Below are positions 1-8,832 of a DNA stretch of 64,000 nt, one piece after another. Below the pieces are notes generated by a model, which saw only the letters and a program-made list of their open reading frames with translations, made no database searches and had not been told where the DNA came from. Positions within the stretch are counted from its first letter, which is position 1. Each line of letters begins with the position of its first letter. The stretch is from Achromobacter kerstersii (GTDB lineage: Bacteria > Pseudomonadota > Gammaproteobacteria > Burkholderiales > Burkholderiaceae_B): contig NZ_CADIJQ010000004.1 in assembly GCF_902859595.1 (NCBI RefSeq), positions 1-64,000 on the forward strand. The letters are read 5' to 3'. The position numbers and the translations under genes are program-made.

Positions 1-69
1 AGAGACAGGGGTTTAGTCTTCAGAACAGGGTCGACCACCTAAGGGAGCCGCAGAAACTCACCTGTCTCT
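1..69. repeat. Inverted repeat, possible stem-loop cut by window edge
   Basis: Bases 1-9 (AGAGACAGG) are the exact reverse complement of bases 61-69, and inside them GTTT (11-14) can pair with AAAC (54-57). Together they could form a stem-loop of about 69 nt. The left arm starts at the first base of the window, so the structure may extend further. It lies in the non-coding stretch before the 21-bp tandem repeat. Function is unknown; it could be a terminator arm, a structured RNA or part of a dispersed repeat. Confidence 0.35.
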
Positions 70-215
70 CGTGGAATGGTAGCTAACCATTCCAGGGCTC
101 AAGATACAAGGGAGCCGAAGGCGGACGAGGATGACAACGGGGCAGTCCGGAGCGAAGGCTCCGGACCGCAATCGTGGGCGCGCGCAGTCAGGGCCACTGC
201 GCCGACGGGCGACCT

Positions 216-383
216 ACGAAGACCGTCAACCGTCCCACGAAGACCATCGACCACCCCACGAAGACCGCCAACCGTCCCACGAAGACCGTCAACCGTCCCA
301 CGAAGACCATCGACCACCCCACGAAGACCGTCAACCGCCCCACGAAGACCATCGACCACCCCACGAAGACCGTCAACCGCCGC
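216..383. repeat. 21-bp minisatellite, eight units
   Basis: Eight head-to-tail 21-bp units begin with ACGAAGACC, starting at 216, 237, 258, 279, 300, 321, 342 and 363. Two unit types alternate, one with GTCAACCGT or a close variant and one with ATCGACCAC, in the order A B A A B A B A, which suggests partial duplication of a 42-bp pair. The array ends 14 bp before the stop codon of the convergent hydrolase gene. Because 21 is divisible by three, several frames stay open through it; none has a convincing start or family, so I treat it as non-coding. The stretch from 70 to 215 shows no gene I can support. Confidence 0.85.
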
Positions 384-397
384 AAAAAAAACTCCCC

Positions 398-1282
398 CTA
401 AACTCCAAGCCCGTTCTGCTTGAACCAATCCAACATCCGCGTCCAAGCCTGCTCCGCCTCCGCCTTCCGATAAGACGGCCGATAGTCCGCATGAAACGCA
501 TGCGGCGCATCCGGATAGACATCGATCCTTGACGCCTTGGCCGCAGCCGGCCCCTTCGCCAGTTCGATCCGCATCTTATCCACGTCCGTCTGCGGAATCC
601 CTGCGTCCTTGCCGCCGTACGCGCCCAGCACCGGCGCCTTCAGCTCGTTCACCAGGCTCAACACCGACTTCGGCTTCAGCTCGCTCGGTTCGCCCGCCAA
701 TTGGCCGTAGAACGCCGCGCCGGCTTTCAGTTTCGGGTTGTGGGCTGCGTACAGCCACACTTGGCGGCCACCCCAGCAGAAGCCCACGATGCCCAGCTTG
801 TCAGCGTCGCCGCCATTCGCCGCCGCCCATTTCGCCGTCGCATCCAGGTCGCCCTGCACTTGAATGTCTGGCACCTTGCCGATCACCTCGGCTTGCAGCT
901 TTGGAATCTCGGTGTACTTCGACGGATCGCCCTGGCGCGCGAACAGCTCCGGGGCAATCGCCAGATAGCCCAGGTGAGCCAGACGGCGGCAGACGTCCTG
1001 GACATATTCATGCACCCCGAAAATCTCGGACACCACAATCACCGTCGGCAGATTCTTCTTGCCTTGCGGCGCGGCGCGATACGCGGGCATCTTGCCGTCA
1101 GTCGTGGGGATATCGATCTTGCCGGCCGTCAGCCCCTTGGCGTCCGTGGCGATGGCGGTCTGGGCCACGGCGGGGCCGGCTGCCAGCGAAAAGCCGGCGG
1201 CGACGGTTGTGGCGATGAAACCCCGGCGGTCCAGCCGCAAAGGCGGCAACAGGCTGTCGAAGTGCGCGTCCTGATCTTTCAT
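398..1282 (-). CDS. Tat-exported dienelactone hydrolase family protein
   Basis: An alpha/beta hydrolase of the dienelactone hydrolase family, 294 aa. The family hydrolyses cyclic enol-lactones or similar esters with a Cys-Asp-His triad. Here Cys169 lies in GFCWGG, Asp226 in GGKDAG and His261 in DAPHAF. Residues 19-45 form a twin-arginine signal (RRGFIATT followed by a hydrophobic stretch ending AVAQ), so the enzyme should fold in the cytoplasm and act in the periplasm. The start at 1282 has an AGGAGA ribosome site a few bases upstream. The gene is monocistronic or follows the DUF748 gene, whose end is 64 bp upstream. The natural substrate cannot be read from sequence; many exported homologues are annotated only as carboxymethylenebutenolidase-like. 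Confidence 0.88.
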   Translation of the reverse strand: MKDQDAHFDSLLPPLRLDRRGFIATTVAAGFSLAAGPAVAQTAIATDAKGLTAGKIDIPTTDGKMPAYRAAPQGKKNLPTVIVVSEIFGVHEYVQDVCRRLAHLGYLAIAPELFARQGDPSKYTEIPKLQAEVIGKVPDIQVQGDLDATAKWAAANGGDADKLGIVGFCWGGRQVWLYAAHNPKLKAGAAFYGQLAGEPSELKPKSVLSLVNELKAPVLGAYGGKDAGIPQTDVDKMRIELAKGPAAAKASRIDVYPDAPHAFHADYRPSYRKAEAEQAWTRMLDWFKQNGLGV

Positions 1283-1346
1283 CGAGAATCTCCTGGCAAA
1301 AGTAGGCCGGGGGACGCGATGCGCACCCCCGATTGACCGGCTGGTT

Positions 1347-4300
1347 TCACTTCAGGGAGAAGTCCACGCGCGAGGGTTGCCCCTCGTCCTTGATGCCGTC
1401 CGCGTCCAGCTGCGGCGCAACGATGAAGACACGATCCGCGAGTCCTTCCTGGGCTTGCAACTTCTCATACACCGCCTGCGCGCGGGCATCCGCCAATTGG
1501 CGTAACTGCTCATCCCCCACCGGCGCCACGCTGCGCAACATCGCTTCCATCTGGTCCGGCGGCACCGACTTCGACATGCCGATGAAGTTGCGCGGCTTGT
1601 CCTTGATGTCGGCGTCGTCGTAGACGGCTTCCAGATACTTCGCGCGTTCAGCGGGCGAAACCTTGACGCCCGCCACGTTCGGCTTCTTGCCGCGCGGCGT
1701 GGTGTCGGCGGCCTTGGCGGCGCGGATCTGGTTGTCGACCCAAGCTTGGCGCAGGCCGTCCAGATCGGTCTTTGGGTCAGCGCGGCCGCTGATGTCCATC
1801 TTCAATGCAGGGCGATCCGTCAGCGCTTTGGTCAGCGTGTCGATACGCTTGAGCGTGTCTTCCGTCAGCGCCGCGCTGCCAGGCGCGAACTCCACGTAGG
1901 ACAGTTCTTCGCCGCCCCCGAAAGCAGAGGCCAGCAGGCTGAACGGCGACGTCACCGCTTTGACCACCAGGTTCATCAGCACCCGCACCACGATGCCGCC
2001 CACCGAGAACTCGGGGTCGTCCAGCGAACCCGAGATCGGCAGGTTGATATCGATATTGCCGCGCGAATCCTTCAACAGCGCCACGGCCAGCAGCACCGGC
2101 AGCTTGGTGGCGTCGGGGCTGTTGGTCTTGTCGCCGAACGTCAGCTGGTTCAGCACCACGTGGTTCGAGGCTTGCAGCGCGCGGTCCTTGATCTTGTATT
2201 CCAAGTCCACCGACAGCTTGCCGCGCTTGATCGGGTAGCCGACGTACTTGGCCGAATACGTGTTGAAGCGCGGCAAGTCCACGCCCTTGGCCGACGCCTT
2301 CAAGTCCAGCGTCAGGAACTTGGCGAAGGGCTGCACGATGCCGCTGATCGACAAAGGCGCCGTGGTGTAGACGCGGCCCGTCACCTTGACCTTGGCGGGC
2401 TGCGGATTGGTGGACGATACGGCCGTGATTGCGCCTTCGATGGCGGACAACTCCGCCACGTAATTCGGTTTGACGAAGCGGTCGGTAAACGTCATGCGGC
2501 CGCGCGTCAGCGTGACGCTGTTGACCGCAATGTCCGGCATGCCCGCGCTTGCACTGCCCGAGCTGCCCTTGGCTGCGGCAGCAGGCGCGGCAGCGGGCGG
2601 GGACGCTTGCCGGCCCGGCGTCTGCGTGTCTTGCGTGATCGAGCCGCCTGCCTGCCCAGGCGCGGCGATCAGGTCCATCACGTTCAGCCGGCCCTGCGCG
2701 TTCAGCAGGATGCGGCCGTAGAAGTCTTCCAGCGCGATGTCGCCCAGCTTGGCCGCGATCTTGTCACCCGCCACCGACACGTCCATGCCCACGAAACCCA
2801 GGCGCTTCCAGTTCAGGAAGTCGTCGTTGTTGACGCGGTCTTGCAAGTCGACGCCGGTGACTTCGACGCCGCCCTTCCAGTTGACCTTCATCGGCGCATT
2901 GCCGGCCGCGGCCGCGAAGTCGACGTTGCCCTTCGCGCCCAACGTAATGGCGCGCACCGTCGCATTCAGGCTGGATGCGGCATAAGGCGCGAACGCGGCC
3001 ACGTTCAGCTCGGACAAGTCCACCGACGACTTCAGCGTCAGCGGCTGCGGGGTGAACGCGCCCTTCAAGTCCAGCTTGCCGTTGCCCTGGATGCCGGCGG
3101 CGGCCACCGTGAAGTTGCTTTGCCCCGGGCCCATGGCCAGGCGGTCGGCGGTGACGTGCAGCGTTTGCAGGGCGATATCCAGCGCGGGCTTGAGCGATTC
3201 ATCGCGCGCCTTGAATTGCGTCAGGTCGGCTTGCACGGCCGTGGCGGACGCATCAATCACGCCGCCCTTTTCTTTGACATGGACCTGCGCAGAGGCGCCC
3301 AAGCGGCCATCTTGCAGCAGGATCGGCGCCACGCTGCGCACGGCGGGCGCAAGCGGCGCCAAGGCGATGTTGCCCATCCGTACGCCCAATTCCAGCGACA
3401 GCGGCTTCAGCTCCAGCGGCCCCTTGGCGCGTATCCAGCCGCCGTCGGTGCTGTTGTCCACGGTCAGCCAGAGGTTGACAGGCTGGTCCTTGACCTCGGG
3501 GATCTCCACGCCTTCCACAGTGACGGCCATGCCGGTCATGACGTAATCGAGCTTGCTGATCGCATCGGTGACGTAGAGCTCGCCTTCGTGCAGGTTGAAG
3601 GCATCCAGCGTCACTTTCCATTCCGCGGGAGCGGGGGCTGGCGGCGTGGTGGCGGCGGTAGCGGGTGCGCCGGGTGCGGCGGGCGTGTTCGGTGTGGGGG
3701 ATGTGCCGGGCGCGGGCGGCGTGTTCGGGGTGGTGGATGTGCCGGGCGAGGCCGGCGTGTTCGGTGTGGTGGGTGTGCCGGGCGAGGCCGGCGTGTTCGA
3801 TGTGCTGGGTACGCCGGGCTTGCTGGGCACGGCGGCCGCGTCAGGCGTGGCCGGGGTTTGTGCCGCACCGGCCTCCGGGGAGACCTGGGCCTTCGTTTCC
3901 CCCTCAGCCTTCGCCGCCGCCCCTTTGGGCTCCACCTTCAGCCCCATGTCGCGCTTGAGCTTGTCTGCGACCGGCGTTTCAGTCGGCGCCACGCCACCCA
4001 GCTCCTTCAGCTTGGCGACGACGTCCTGCCAATTCAGATGTTCGTTCGTATAGCGGCGCACATGAATCTGCGGCGCCCACAGGCCGATTTCGCCGATATA
4101 AAGCTGGCGTGCAATCGGCTCCAGTTCAAGACGCGTGACCGTCAGCGCGCTCCAGGCGGCCAGGCGGTCACCAGCGGTGTCATGCAGATCAAAGCGGCGC
4201 AGGCCCAGATCACCCACCACGCGGATTTTCGGCGGCGCGTCCTTGGGCTGCTCGAACACGACTTGAAGATTGGAATCCAGCAGCGCGCTGTCCAGCTTGA

Positions 4301-5066
4301 ACGGCAGCGGCATCGGCCACACGTCCGCCCACTTTTCCAGTTGCAGGCCGTTGAAGGCCACGCGCAGGGTTGATGACGGCACCTTGTCGAACGGGCGGGC
4401 CACGCCCGTCAGGTCGAACGGGCTGCCGTTGATGCGCAAGTGCAGCCGGGGCTGCACGTCGATGTCGGTGGCGTAACCGAAGTTGGAAATGAACGGCACG
4501 CCCACGGCCAGCTCATCCACCACCTGCTTGCGGCCGGTGACCTTGTCATCCAGCGTGATGGTGCCACCCTCGATCACCATGTTGTTCAGCGAAAAACGCG
4601 GCAGGCCTTCATCAGGCTTGGGCGGTTCTGCGGGCTTGGCGGCAGACAATTCCTCGATGCGTTGGGAAATATCAGAGAAGTTGAAACGCGTGACGTCTTC
4701 GCGCACGACGCTGATGGTAGGCTGACGCAGCGTCAGACGATCAACGACGGGCGCAAACCAGAACAGCGAGCTCCAGGCGGCGCTGGCATCCAGTTCGGCC
4801 AGCGTCAGCAGCGGTGTCTGCGAACCCGGCTGGGCAACGGCCAGGTCGCGGGCGCGGAGGGTGAGCGTGAAGGGATTGAAGCTGATCTTGCCGACGGAAA
4901 CGTCGCGGCCAATCATCTTGGATACGTCGTCCGTCAGGACGTTGTGCAGTACCTTGGGGACTTGCCAGGCGGCAACGCCGAACAGGATCAGCACAAACGC
5001 CACGATGCCCACCAGGATCTTGCCGGCGCGCCGGGTGAGCCGAAGCTTTGGCATCCGCACGGGCAT
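1347..5066 (-). CDS. DUF748 / AsmA-like envelope protein
   Basis: A very large protein (1239 aa) with one N-terminal membrane anchor (about residues 16-36) and a long beta-rich region typical of DUF748 proteins, which belong to the AsmA-like group linked to outer-membrane lipid homeostasis. Around two thirds from the N-terminus of the conserved region follows the text SGSASAGMPDIAVNSVTLTR, and near the C-terminus the segment YVEFAPGSAALTEDTLKRID resembles an OmpA-type peptidoglycan-binding fold. A Pro/Thr/Ser linker built from 12-residue repeats interrupts the first half. The start at 5066 has an AGGAGA ribosome site; a second in-frame ATG four codons on is possible. It is divergent from moaC with about 135 bp between. 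Specific function is unknown. Confidence 0.85.
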   Translation of the reverse strand: MPVRMPKLRLTRRAGKILVGIVAFVLILFGVAAWQVPKVLHNVLTDDVSKMIGRDVSVGKISFNPFTLTLRARDLAVAQPGSQTPLLTLAELDASAAWSSLFWFAPVVDRLTLRQPTISVVREDVTRFNFSDISQRIEELSAAKPAEPPKPDEGLPRFSLNNMVIEGGTITLDDKVTGRKQVVDELAVGVPFISNFGYATDIDVQPRLHLRINGSPFDLTGVARPFDKVPSSTLRVAFNGLQLEKWADVWPMPLPFKLDSALLDSNLQVVFEQPKDAPPKIRVVGDLGLRRFDLHDTAGDRLAAWSALTVTRLELEPIARQLYIGEIGLWAPQIHVRRYTNEHLNWQDVVAKLKELGGVAPTETPVADKLKRDMGLKVEPKGAAAKAEGETKAQVSPEAGAAQTPATPDAAAVPSKPGVPSTSNTPASPGTPTTPNTPASPGTSTTPNTPPAPGTSPTPNTPAAPGAPATAATTPPAPAPAEWKVTLDAFNLHEGELYVTDAISKLDYVMTGMAVTVEGVEIPEVKDQPVNLWLTVDNSTDGGWIRAKGPLELKPLSLELGVRMGNIALAPLAPAVRSVAPILLQDGRLGASAQVHVKEKGGVIDASATAVQADLTQFKARDESLKPALDIALQTLHVTADRLAMGPGQSNFTVAAAGIQGNGKLDLKGAFTPQPLTLKSSVDLSELNVAAFAPYAASSLNATVRAITLGAKGNVDFAAAAGNAPMKVNWKGGVEVTGVDLQDRVNNDDFLNWKRLGFVGMDVSVAGDKIAAKLGDIALEDFYGRILLNAQGRLNVMDLIAAPGQAGGSITQDTQTPGRQASPPAAAPAAAAKGSSGSASAGMPDIAVNSVTLTRGRMTFTDRFVKPNYVAELSAIEGAITAVSSTNPQPAKVKVTGRVYTTAPLSISGIVQPFAKFLTLDLKASAKGVDLPRFNTYSAKYVGYPIKRGKLSVDLEYKIKDRALQASNHVVLNQLTFGDKTNSPDATKLPVLLAVALLKDSRGNIDINLPISGSLDDPEFSVGGIVVRVLMNLVVKAVTSPFSLLASAFGGGEELSYVEFAPGSAALTEDTLKRIDTLTKALTDRPALKMDISGRADPKTDLDGLRQAWVDNQIRAAKAADTTPRGKKPNVAGVKVSPAERAKYLEAVYDDADIKDKPRNFIGMSKSVPPDQMEAMLRSVAPVGDEQLRQLADARAQAVYEKLQAQEGLADRVFIVAPQLDADGIKDEGQPSRVDFSLK
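3682..3825 (-). repeat. 36-bp in-frame repeat in DUF748 gene
   Basis: Four 36-bp units start with GGCGTGTTC on the plus strand at 3682, 3718, 3754 and 3790. On the coding strand they give a 12-residue Pro/Thr/Ser/Gly repeat (pattern TPASPGTPTTPN and variants). The unit length keeps the frame, so copy number changes would only lengthen or shorten a flexible periplasmic linker. Confidence 0.8.
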
Positions 5067-5202
5067 CGAGAGTCTCCTGATACGAGTTGAAGGCGATTAT
5101 CGCGCCCTGGTTAACGCTCGTCTATCATAGGCGCAACAGCGGCCCGCCCGGCCTGCCGGGACCGCACTTTTCAAACATTAACAATTCTCGATCCCGATTC
5201 CC

Positions 5203-5691
5203 ATGCCCCCGACCACCCCCACTTTGAGTCATCTGGATGAAGCCGGCCAGGTCCGCATGGTCGACGTCATCGCCAAGACGGACACCGAGCGCGTAGCGAT
5301 TGCCACCGCCAGCGTCCGCATGAATGCCGTGGCCTATGGGCTGTTGACGCAGCCGGGCCAAGGCAAGGGCGAAGTGCTCAACACCGCGCGCGTGGCCGCC
5401 GTGCTGGCCGCCAAGCGCTGCGCCGAGCTGATCCCGCTGTGCCACAGCCTGCCGCTGGCGTTCGTCGGCGTGGACTTTTCTTTGGACGACGCCGCGCATC
5501 GCATCGACATCCTGGCCACGTGCCGCACCAGCTACAAGACGGGCGTGGAAATGGAAGCCATGATGGCGTGCAGCGTGGCCGCGCTGACCATCTACGACAT
5601 GTGCAAAGCGGCCGACAAGGGCATCGTGGTTGAACAAGTTCGCCTTAAGTACAAGGCGGGAGGAAAAAGCGGTGAATGGCGCAACGATTAA
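5203..5691 (+). CDS. moaC: Cyclic pyranopterin monophosphate synthase MoaC
   Basis: MoaC (162 aa) converts the 3',8-cyclo-GTP made by MoaA into cyclic pyranopterin monophosphate, the first stable molybdenum-cofactor intermediate. Family hallmarks are all present: LCHSLP with His81, TGVEMEAM with Glu116/Glu118, YDMCKA with Asp132 and Lys135, and the C-terminal KYKAGGKSG with Lys151. It is the first gene of a tight plus-strand cluster moaC-moaD-moaE-moaB-moeA, where neighbours overlap or lie within a few bases, so the five should be co-transcribed. No molybdenum-cofactor riboswitch-like leader was recognised upstream. Confidence 0.97.
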   Translation: MPPTTPTLSHLDEAGQVRMVDVIAKTDTERVAIATASVRMNAVAYGLLTQPGQGKGEVLNTARVAAVLAAKRCAELIPLCHSLPLAFVGVDFSLDDAAHRIDILATCRTSYKTGVEMEAMMACSVAALTIYDMCKAADKGIVVEQVRLKYKAGGKSGEWRND

Positions 5692-5923
5692 TCTCCTGTA
5701 CTTCGCCCGCGTGGCGGAGCTGGTCGGCAAGCGCACGGAAAGCTGGCCGCTGGATGGCGACTCCACGGGCGCGCAACTGCTGTCCGCGCTGGGCGCGCGT
5801 TATCCCCAGCTGGAACCTGCCAGCCGTTTGAAGCTGGCCATCAACCAGACCCATTCCAAACCGACGGCCGCGATTCGCCCGGGCGATGAGGTCGCCGTGT
5901 TCGAACCCGTCACCGGAGGTTGA
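5672..5923 (+). CDS. moaD: Molybdopterin synthase sulfur carrier MoaD
   Basis: The small beta-grasp sulfur carrier of molybdopterin synthase (83 aa). It ends in Gly-Gly (PVTGG), the tail that is adenylated and thiocarboxylated before sulfur is passed to the pterin on MoaE. I chose the GTG at 5672 because GGGAGG sits 8 bases upstream and the encoded start (VNGATINLLYFARVAEL) matches the usual MoaD N-terminus. A longer in-frame start at 5630 would add 14 unrelated residues. The gene overlaps the end of moaC by 20 bp, which suggests translational coupling. Confidence 0.93.
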   Translation: MNGATINLLYFARVAELVGKRTESWPLDGDSTGAQLLSALGARYPQLEPASRLKLAINQTHSKPTAAIRPGDEVAVFEPVTGG

Positions 5924-5928
5924 ACGCC

Positions 5929-6411
5929 ATGATCAGCGTCCAGGAAGCCGATTTCGACGGCGCCGCGCTGACGGCCGCGCTGCGTGACAGCGCCGGCCCC
6001 GGCGTGGGCGGCATCGTCACCTTCGTGGGCTATGTGCGCGACTACGCGCCCGATGCGCCCACCGACACGCTCTTTCTTGAACACTACCCCGGCATGTGCG
6101 AGCGCGAGCTCGAAGCCATTGCCGCCACCGCCCGCGAACGCTGGAAGCTGGCCGGCACCGTGATCGTGCACCGGGTGGGCGCGTTGCACCGCAATGCCCA
6201 GATTGTGTTCGTGGCGGCCGCCAGCGCTCATCGCGGCGACGCCTTTCGCGGCTGCGAATACATCATCGACGCGCTGAAGACGCGCGCCCCCTTCTGGAAG
6301 CGCGAGACGCTTGCGGGCGGCAGCAGCTTCTGGGTCGAACAACGCCAATCCGACCAGGACCGCACGGACTCCTGGGATGAAGACACCGCCCCCTCGAAGG
6401 AACGCCCATGA
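5929..6411 (+). CDS. moaE: Molybdopterin synthase catalytic subunit MoaE
   Basis: The large subunit of molybdopterin synthase (160 aa), which with MoaD inserts the dithiolene sulfurs into cyclic pyranopterin monophosphate. GGIVTFVGYVRD near residue 27 and the C-terminal Lys117 and Lys124 (in KTRAPFWKRE) fit the family; these lysines line the active site in characterised homologues. The ATG at 5929 is preferred over a TTG at 5920 because the GGAGG site (5915-5919) would abut the TTG but lies 9 bases before the ATG. Five bases separate it from the moaD stop. Confidence 0.95.
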   Translation: MISVQEADFDGAALTAALRDSAGPGVGGIVTFVGYVRDYAPDAPTDTLFLEHYPGMCERELEAIAATARERWKLAGTVIVHRVGALHRNAQIVFVAAASAHRGDAFRGCEYIIDALKTRAPFWKRETLAGGSSFWVEQRQSDQDRTDSWDEDTAPSKERP

Positions 6412-6929
6412 GCGAAGCCATCCCCGTCTCTCTGGCCTGCGCCGTCCTGACGGTCAGCGATACCCGCAGCGCGGGTGACGACACGTCCGGCAACCTGCTG
6501 GCCCATAACCTGGCGCATGCGGGCCACCAGTGTGTGCGCCGCGATATCGTGCGCGACGACATCTACCAGATCCGCCGTGTCATCAGCGACTGGATCGCCG
6601 ACCCCGACGTGCAGATCATCCTGACGACAGGCGGCACGGGCTTTTCGCATCGCGACCATACGCCGGCGGCCATCCTGCCGCTCCTGGACCGCGAGATTCC
6701 CGGCTTTGGTGAACTGTTCCGCCAGATTTCCTACACCGAGATTGGCAGCTCCACCATCCAGTCGCGCGCGTTTGCCGGGTCGGCCAACCAGACGCTGATT
6801 TTCTGCCTGCCCGGGTCGAACAATGCCTGCGAAACCGCCTGGGCGCAGATCCTGCGCGAGCAGTTCGACAGCAGCCACCGCCCGTGCAACTTCGCCTCGC
6901 ACTTCAAGCCCACTGAAGAAGACCACTGA
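6408..6929 (+). CDS. moaB: Molybdenum cofactor biosynthesis protein MoaB
   Basis: MoaB/Mog-type adenylyltransferase fold protein (173 aa) that activates molybdopterin by adenylation before metal insertion, or supports that step. The molybdopterin-binding signature is clear: VLTVSDTR at the N-terminus and LTTGGTGFSHRDHTP in the middle, followed by GSANQTLIFCLPGSNNA. Its ATG overlaps the moaE stop by four bases (ATGA). Homologues are called MoaB or MogA; the short length and lack of an insertion favour MoaB. Confidence 0.92.
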   Translation: MSEAIPVSLACAVLTVSDTRSAGDDTSGNLLAHNLAHAGHQCVRRDIVRDDIYQIRRVISDWIADPDVQIILTTGGTGFSHRDHTPAAILPLLDREIPGFGELFRQISYTEIGSSTIQSRAFAGSANQTLIFCLPGSNNACETAWAQILREQFDSSHRPCNFASHFKPTEEDH

Positions 6930-6932
6930 CCC

Positions 6933-8138
6933 ATGCTGGATTTTGATCATGCCCAGACCCTGCTGGCCAATGCCGCAGGGCCGCTGCAACGCCGCGACGA
7001 CATCCCCCTGAACGACGCCGCGGGCCGCGTGCTGGCGACCGACCTGGAAGCCACCGTGGACATCCCGCCGGCCGACAACAGCGCCATGGACGGCTATGCG
7101 CTGCGCGTGGCCGATTGGCAAGCCGGCGCCCGCCTGCCCATCCAGCAACGCTGCTATGCCGGCGACGTGCCCGAACCGCTCAAACCCGGCCACGCCATCC
7201 GCCTGTTCACGGGCAGCCTGATTCCCGATGGCGCCGATACCGTCGTCATGCAGGAAGACACGGTCGAAGCCGACAACCAGGTCGAGATCACACGCCAGCC
7301 CGCGCCCAACCAGCACATTCGCCGCCGTGGCGAAGACACGCTGACCGGCGCGCCCTTGCTGGCCGCAGGCACGCTGCTGCAAGCGGCGCACGTGGCGCTG
7401 CTGGCGTCGCAAGGGCTGGCCAGCGTGCCGGTCTTGGGCCAGTTGCGCGTTGGCATCCTGACCACCGGCGATGAGCTCGTGCCGCCCGGCACGCCGCGCG
7501 CGCCGGAACAGATCTACAACTCCAACGGCCCGATGCTGGCCGCACTGGTGCGCGGCCTGGGCGCCCTGCCCGTGCACGTCTTGCATGCGCGCGATACGGA
7601 AGCCGATCTGCTTGCTGCCTTCAAGACCTTGCTGGCCGATTGCGACTTGGTGCTGAGCGTGGGCGGCGTGTCCGTCGGCGAGCGCGACCTGGTCAAGCCG
7701 GCGCTGGCCACGTTGGGCGGTGAACTGTCGCTGTGGAAGGTGCGCATGAAGCCCGGCAAACCGGTCGCGCTGGCAAAGATTGGCGGCACGCCCGTCGTCA
7801 GCCTGCCCGGCAATCCGGTGTCGGCCTATGCCGTGTTTGCGATGCTGGTGTCGCCGCTGGTGCGCCGCATGCAGGGCCGCGAAACCATCTTCCCGCCTGT
7901 CAGCCTGCTGCCTTTGCGCACCGAGCGTCCGCGTCAGGATGGCCGCGAAGAATTCCTGCGCGTCCAGTGCCGCACGGCCGAGCATGGCGGCAGTGAATTG
8001 GTGCCTTACGGCCACCAGGGGTCAGGCGTGATCAGCTCAATGCCGTGGGCAACAGGGCTGGCGCGCTTGCCGGCCGATGTCCTGGTCAACGATCAGGATC
8101 GTGTGCCGTACTACGACTTGCGCCACTGGCTGGCGTAG
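6933..8138 (+). CDS. moeA: Molybdopterin molybdenumtransferase MoeA
   Basis: MoeA (401 aa) inserts molybdate into adenylated molybdopterin. Visible hallmarks are the N-terminal DNSAMDGYALR, the RRRGED stretch, LTTGDELVPPG, the SVGGVSVGERD loop, KVRMKPGKP, and LPGNPVSA. The C-terminal beta domain is complete. It starts three bases after the moaB stop and closes the plus-strand cluster. It is convergent with mobA, only 40 bp away, and the gap contains short imperfect repeats of GGCGGCTTACT type but no recognisable terminator. Confidence 0.96.
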   Translation: MLDFDHAQTLLANAAGPLQRRDDIPLNDAAGRVLATDLEATVDIPPADNSAMDGYALRVADWQAGARLPIQQRCYAGDVPEPLKPGHAIRLFTGSLIPDGADTVVMQEDTVEADNQVEITRQPAPNQHIRRRGEDTLTGAPLLAAGTLLQAAHVALLASQGLASVPVLGQLRVGILTTGDELVPPGTPRAPEQIYNSNGPMLAALVRGLGALPVHVLHARDTEADLLAAFKTLLADCDLVLSVGGVSVGERDLVKPALATLGGELSLWKVRMKPGKPVALAKIGGTPVVSLPGNPVSAYAVFAMLVSPLVRRMQGRETIFPPVSLLPLRTERPRQDGREEFLRVQCRTAEHGGSELVPYGHQGSGVISSMPWATGLARLPADVLVNDQDRVPYYDLRHWLA

Positions 8139-8178
8139 CGGGTGACGTAGCGGCTGGCGTGGCGGCTTACTGGGCGGC

Positions 8179-8832
8179 TTACTTGGCGGCTGGCGCCGCG
8201 GCGGTCGCATGACGGCTGGCGTATTGCGCCGCCGCGGCCAATTCCTCCGCCGTGTTGACGTTCATGAAGGCGTCGGGCGTGTCGTCAAAACGCGCTTCGA
8301 CGCCGCCCATGCGGGCTTGCCACAAGCCCACTTTGCGGTCGCCCGCCCGCAGATATTCAAGCAAGGCCGGCAGCAGCGTCGTGCGTAAGGCCATGCAGGC
8401 CGAATGCTGCTGGCCGCCAGCCACGGCGTGCGCCAGCGGTGCATCGGCCGATGCCGCCGCAGCGATCAGCCGCGCCGCCAGATCATCAGGTAGAAAAGGC
8501 GTATCGCACGGCGTCACCACCAGCCAATCATCGTGTTCAGCGGCGGCGGCAGCCAGCCCTGCCGCGATGCCCACCAACGGGCCTTGAAACGCGCCCAGCT
8601 CGGGCTCCCCGTCGGCCACCACCTGGCCGTATTGCGCATAGCGGTCCAGATGCCGGTTGGCGCTGATGATCACGCGCCCCACCTGCGGCGCCAGGCGGCG
8701 CGCCACGTGCGCCACCATCGGCTCGCCGTTCAACTCGACCAGCCCCTTGTCCTGATGCTGCATCCGAGACCCCTGCCCGCCCGCCAGGATCAGGCCGGCG
8801 ATGCGCGTGTGCGGCGTTGCGGGGTCAGCCAC
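8179..8832 (-). CDS. mobA: Molybdenum cofactor guanylyltransferase MobA
   Basis: MobA (217 aa) adds GMP to the molybdenum cofactor, giving the guanine dinucleotide form that formate dehydrogenases of the bis-MGD type require. The N-terminal GTP-binding loop [12 protein letters not shown] and following [11 protein letters not shown] are diagnostic, and [10 protein letters not shown] is the metal-binding region. Its start lies inside the end of moaA (8-bp overlap), so the two are co-transcribed on the minus strand. The presence of mobA fits the bis-MGD enzyme encoded 3 kb away. Confidence 0.95.
   Translation of the reverse strand: MADPATPHTRIAGLILAGGQGSRMQHQDKGLVELNGEPMVAHVARRLAPQVGRVIISANRHLDRYAQYGQVVADGEPELGAFQGPLVGIAAGLAAAAAEHDDWLVVTPCDTPFLPDDLAARLIAAAASADAPLAHAVAGGQQHSACMALRTTLLPALLEYLRAGDRKVGLWQARMGGVEARFDDTPDAFMNVNTAEELAAAAQYASRHATAAAPAAK

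Noticed and set aside
76-423. Open frame with RRPST-type 7-residue repeats that looks like a small basic protein
   Set aside because: The 21-bp array keeps several frames open at once, no ribosome site or family supports this one, and it overlaps the end of the hydrolase gene.
1308-1331. Hairpin CGGGGG/CCCCCG between the hydrolase and DUF748 genes
   Set aside because: Six-pair stem with a 12-base loop and no adjacent T run; not convincing as a terminator.
1746-4373. Long open frame antisense to the DUF748 gene
   Set aside because: Typical mirror frame in GC-rich DNA; its Arg/His/Gln-rich composition matches no protein family and the other strand is clearly coding.
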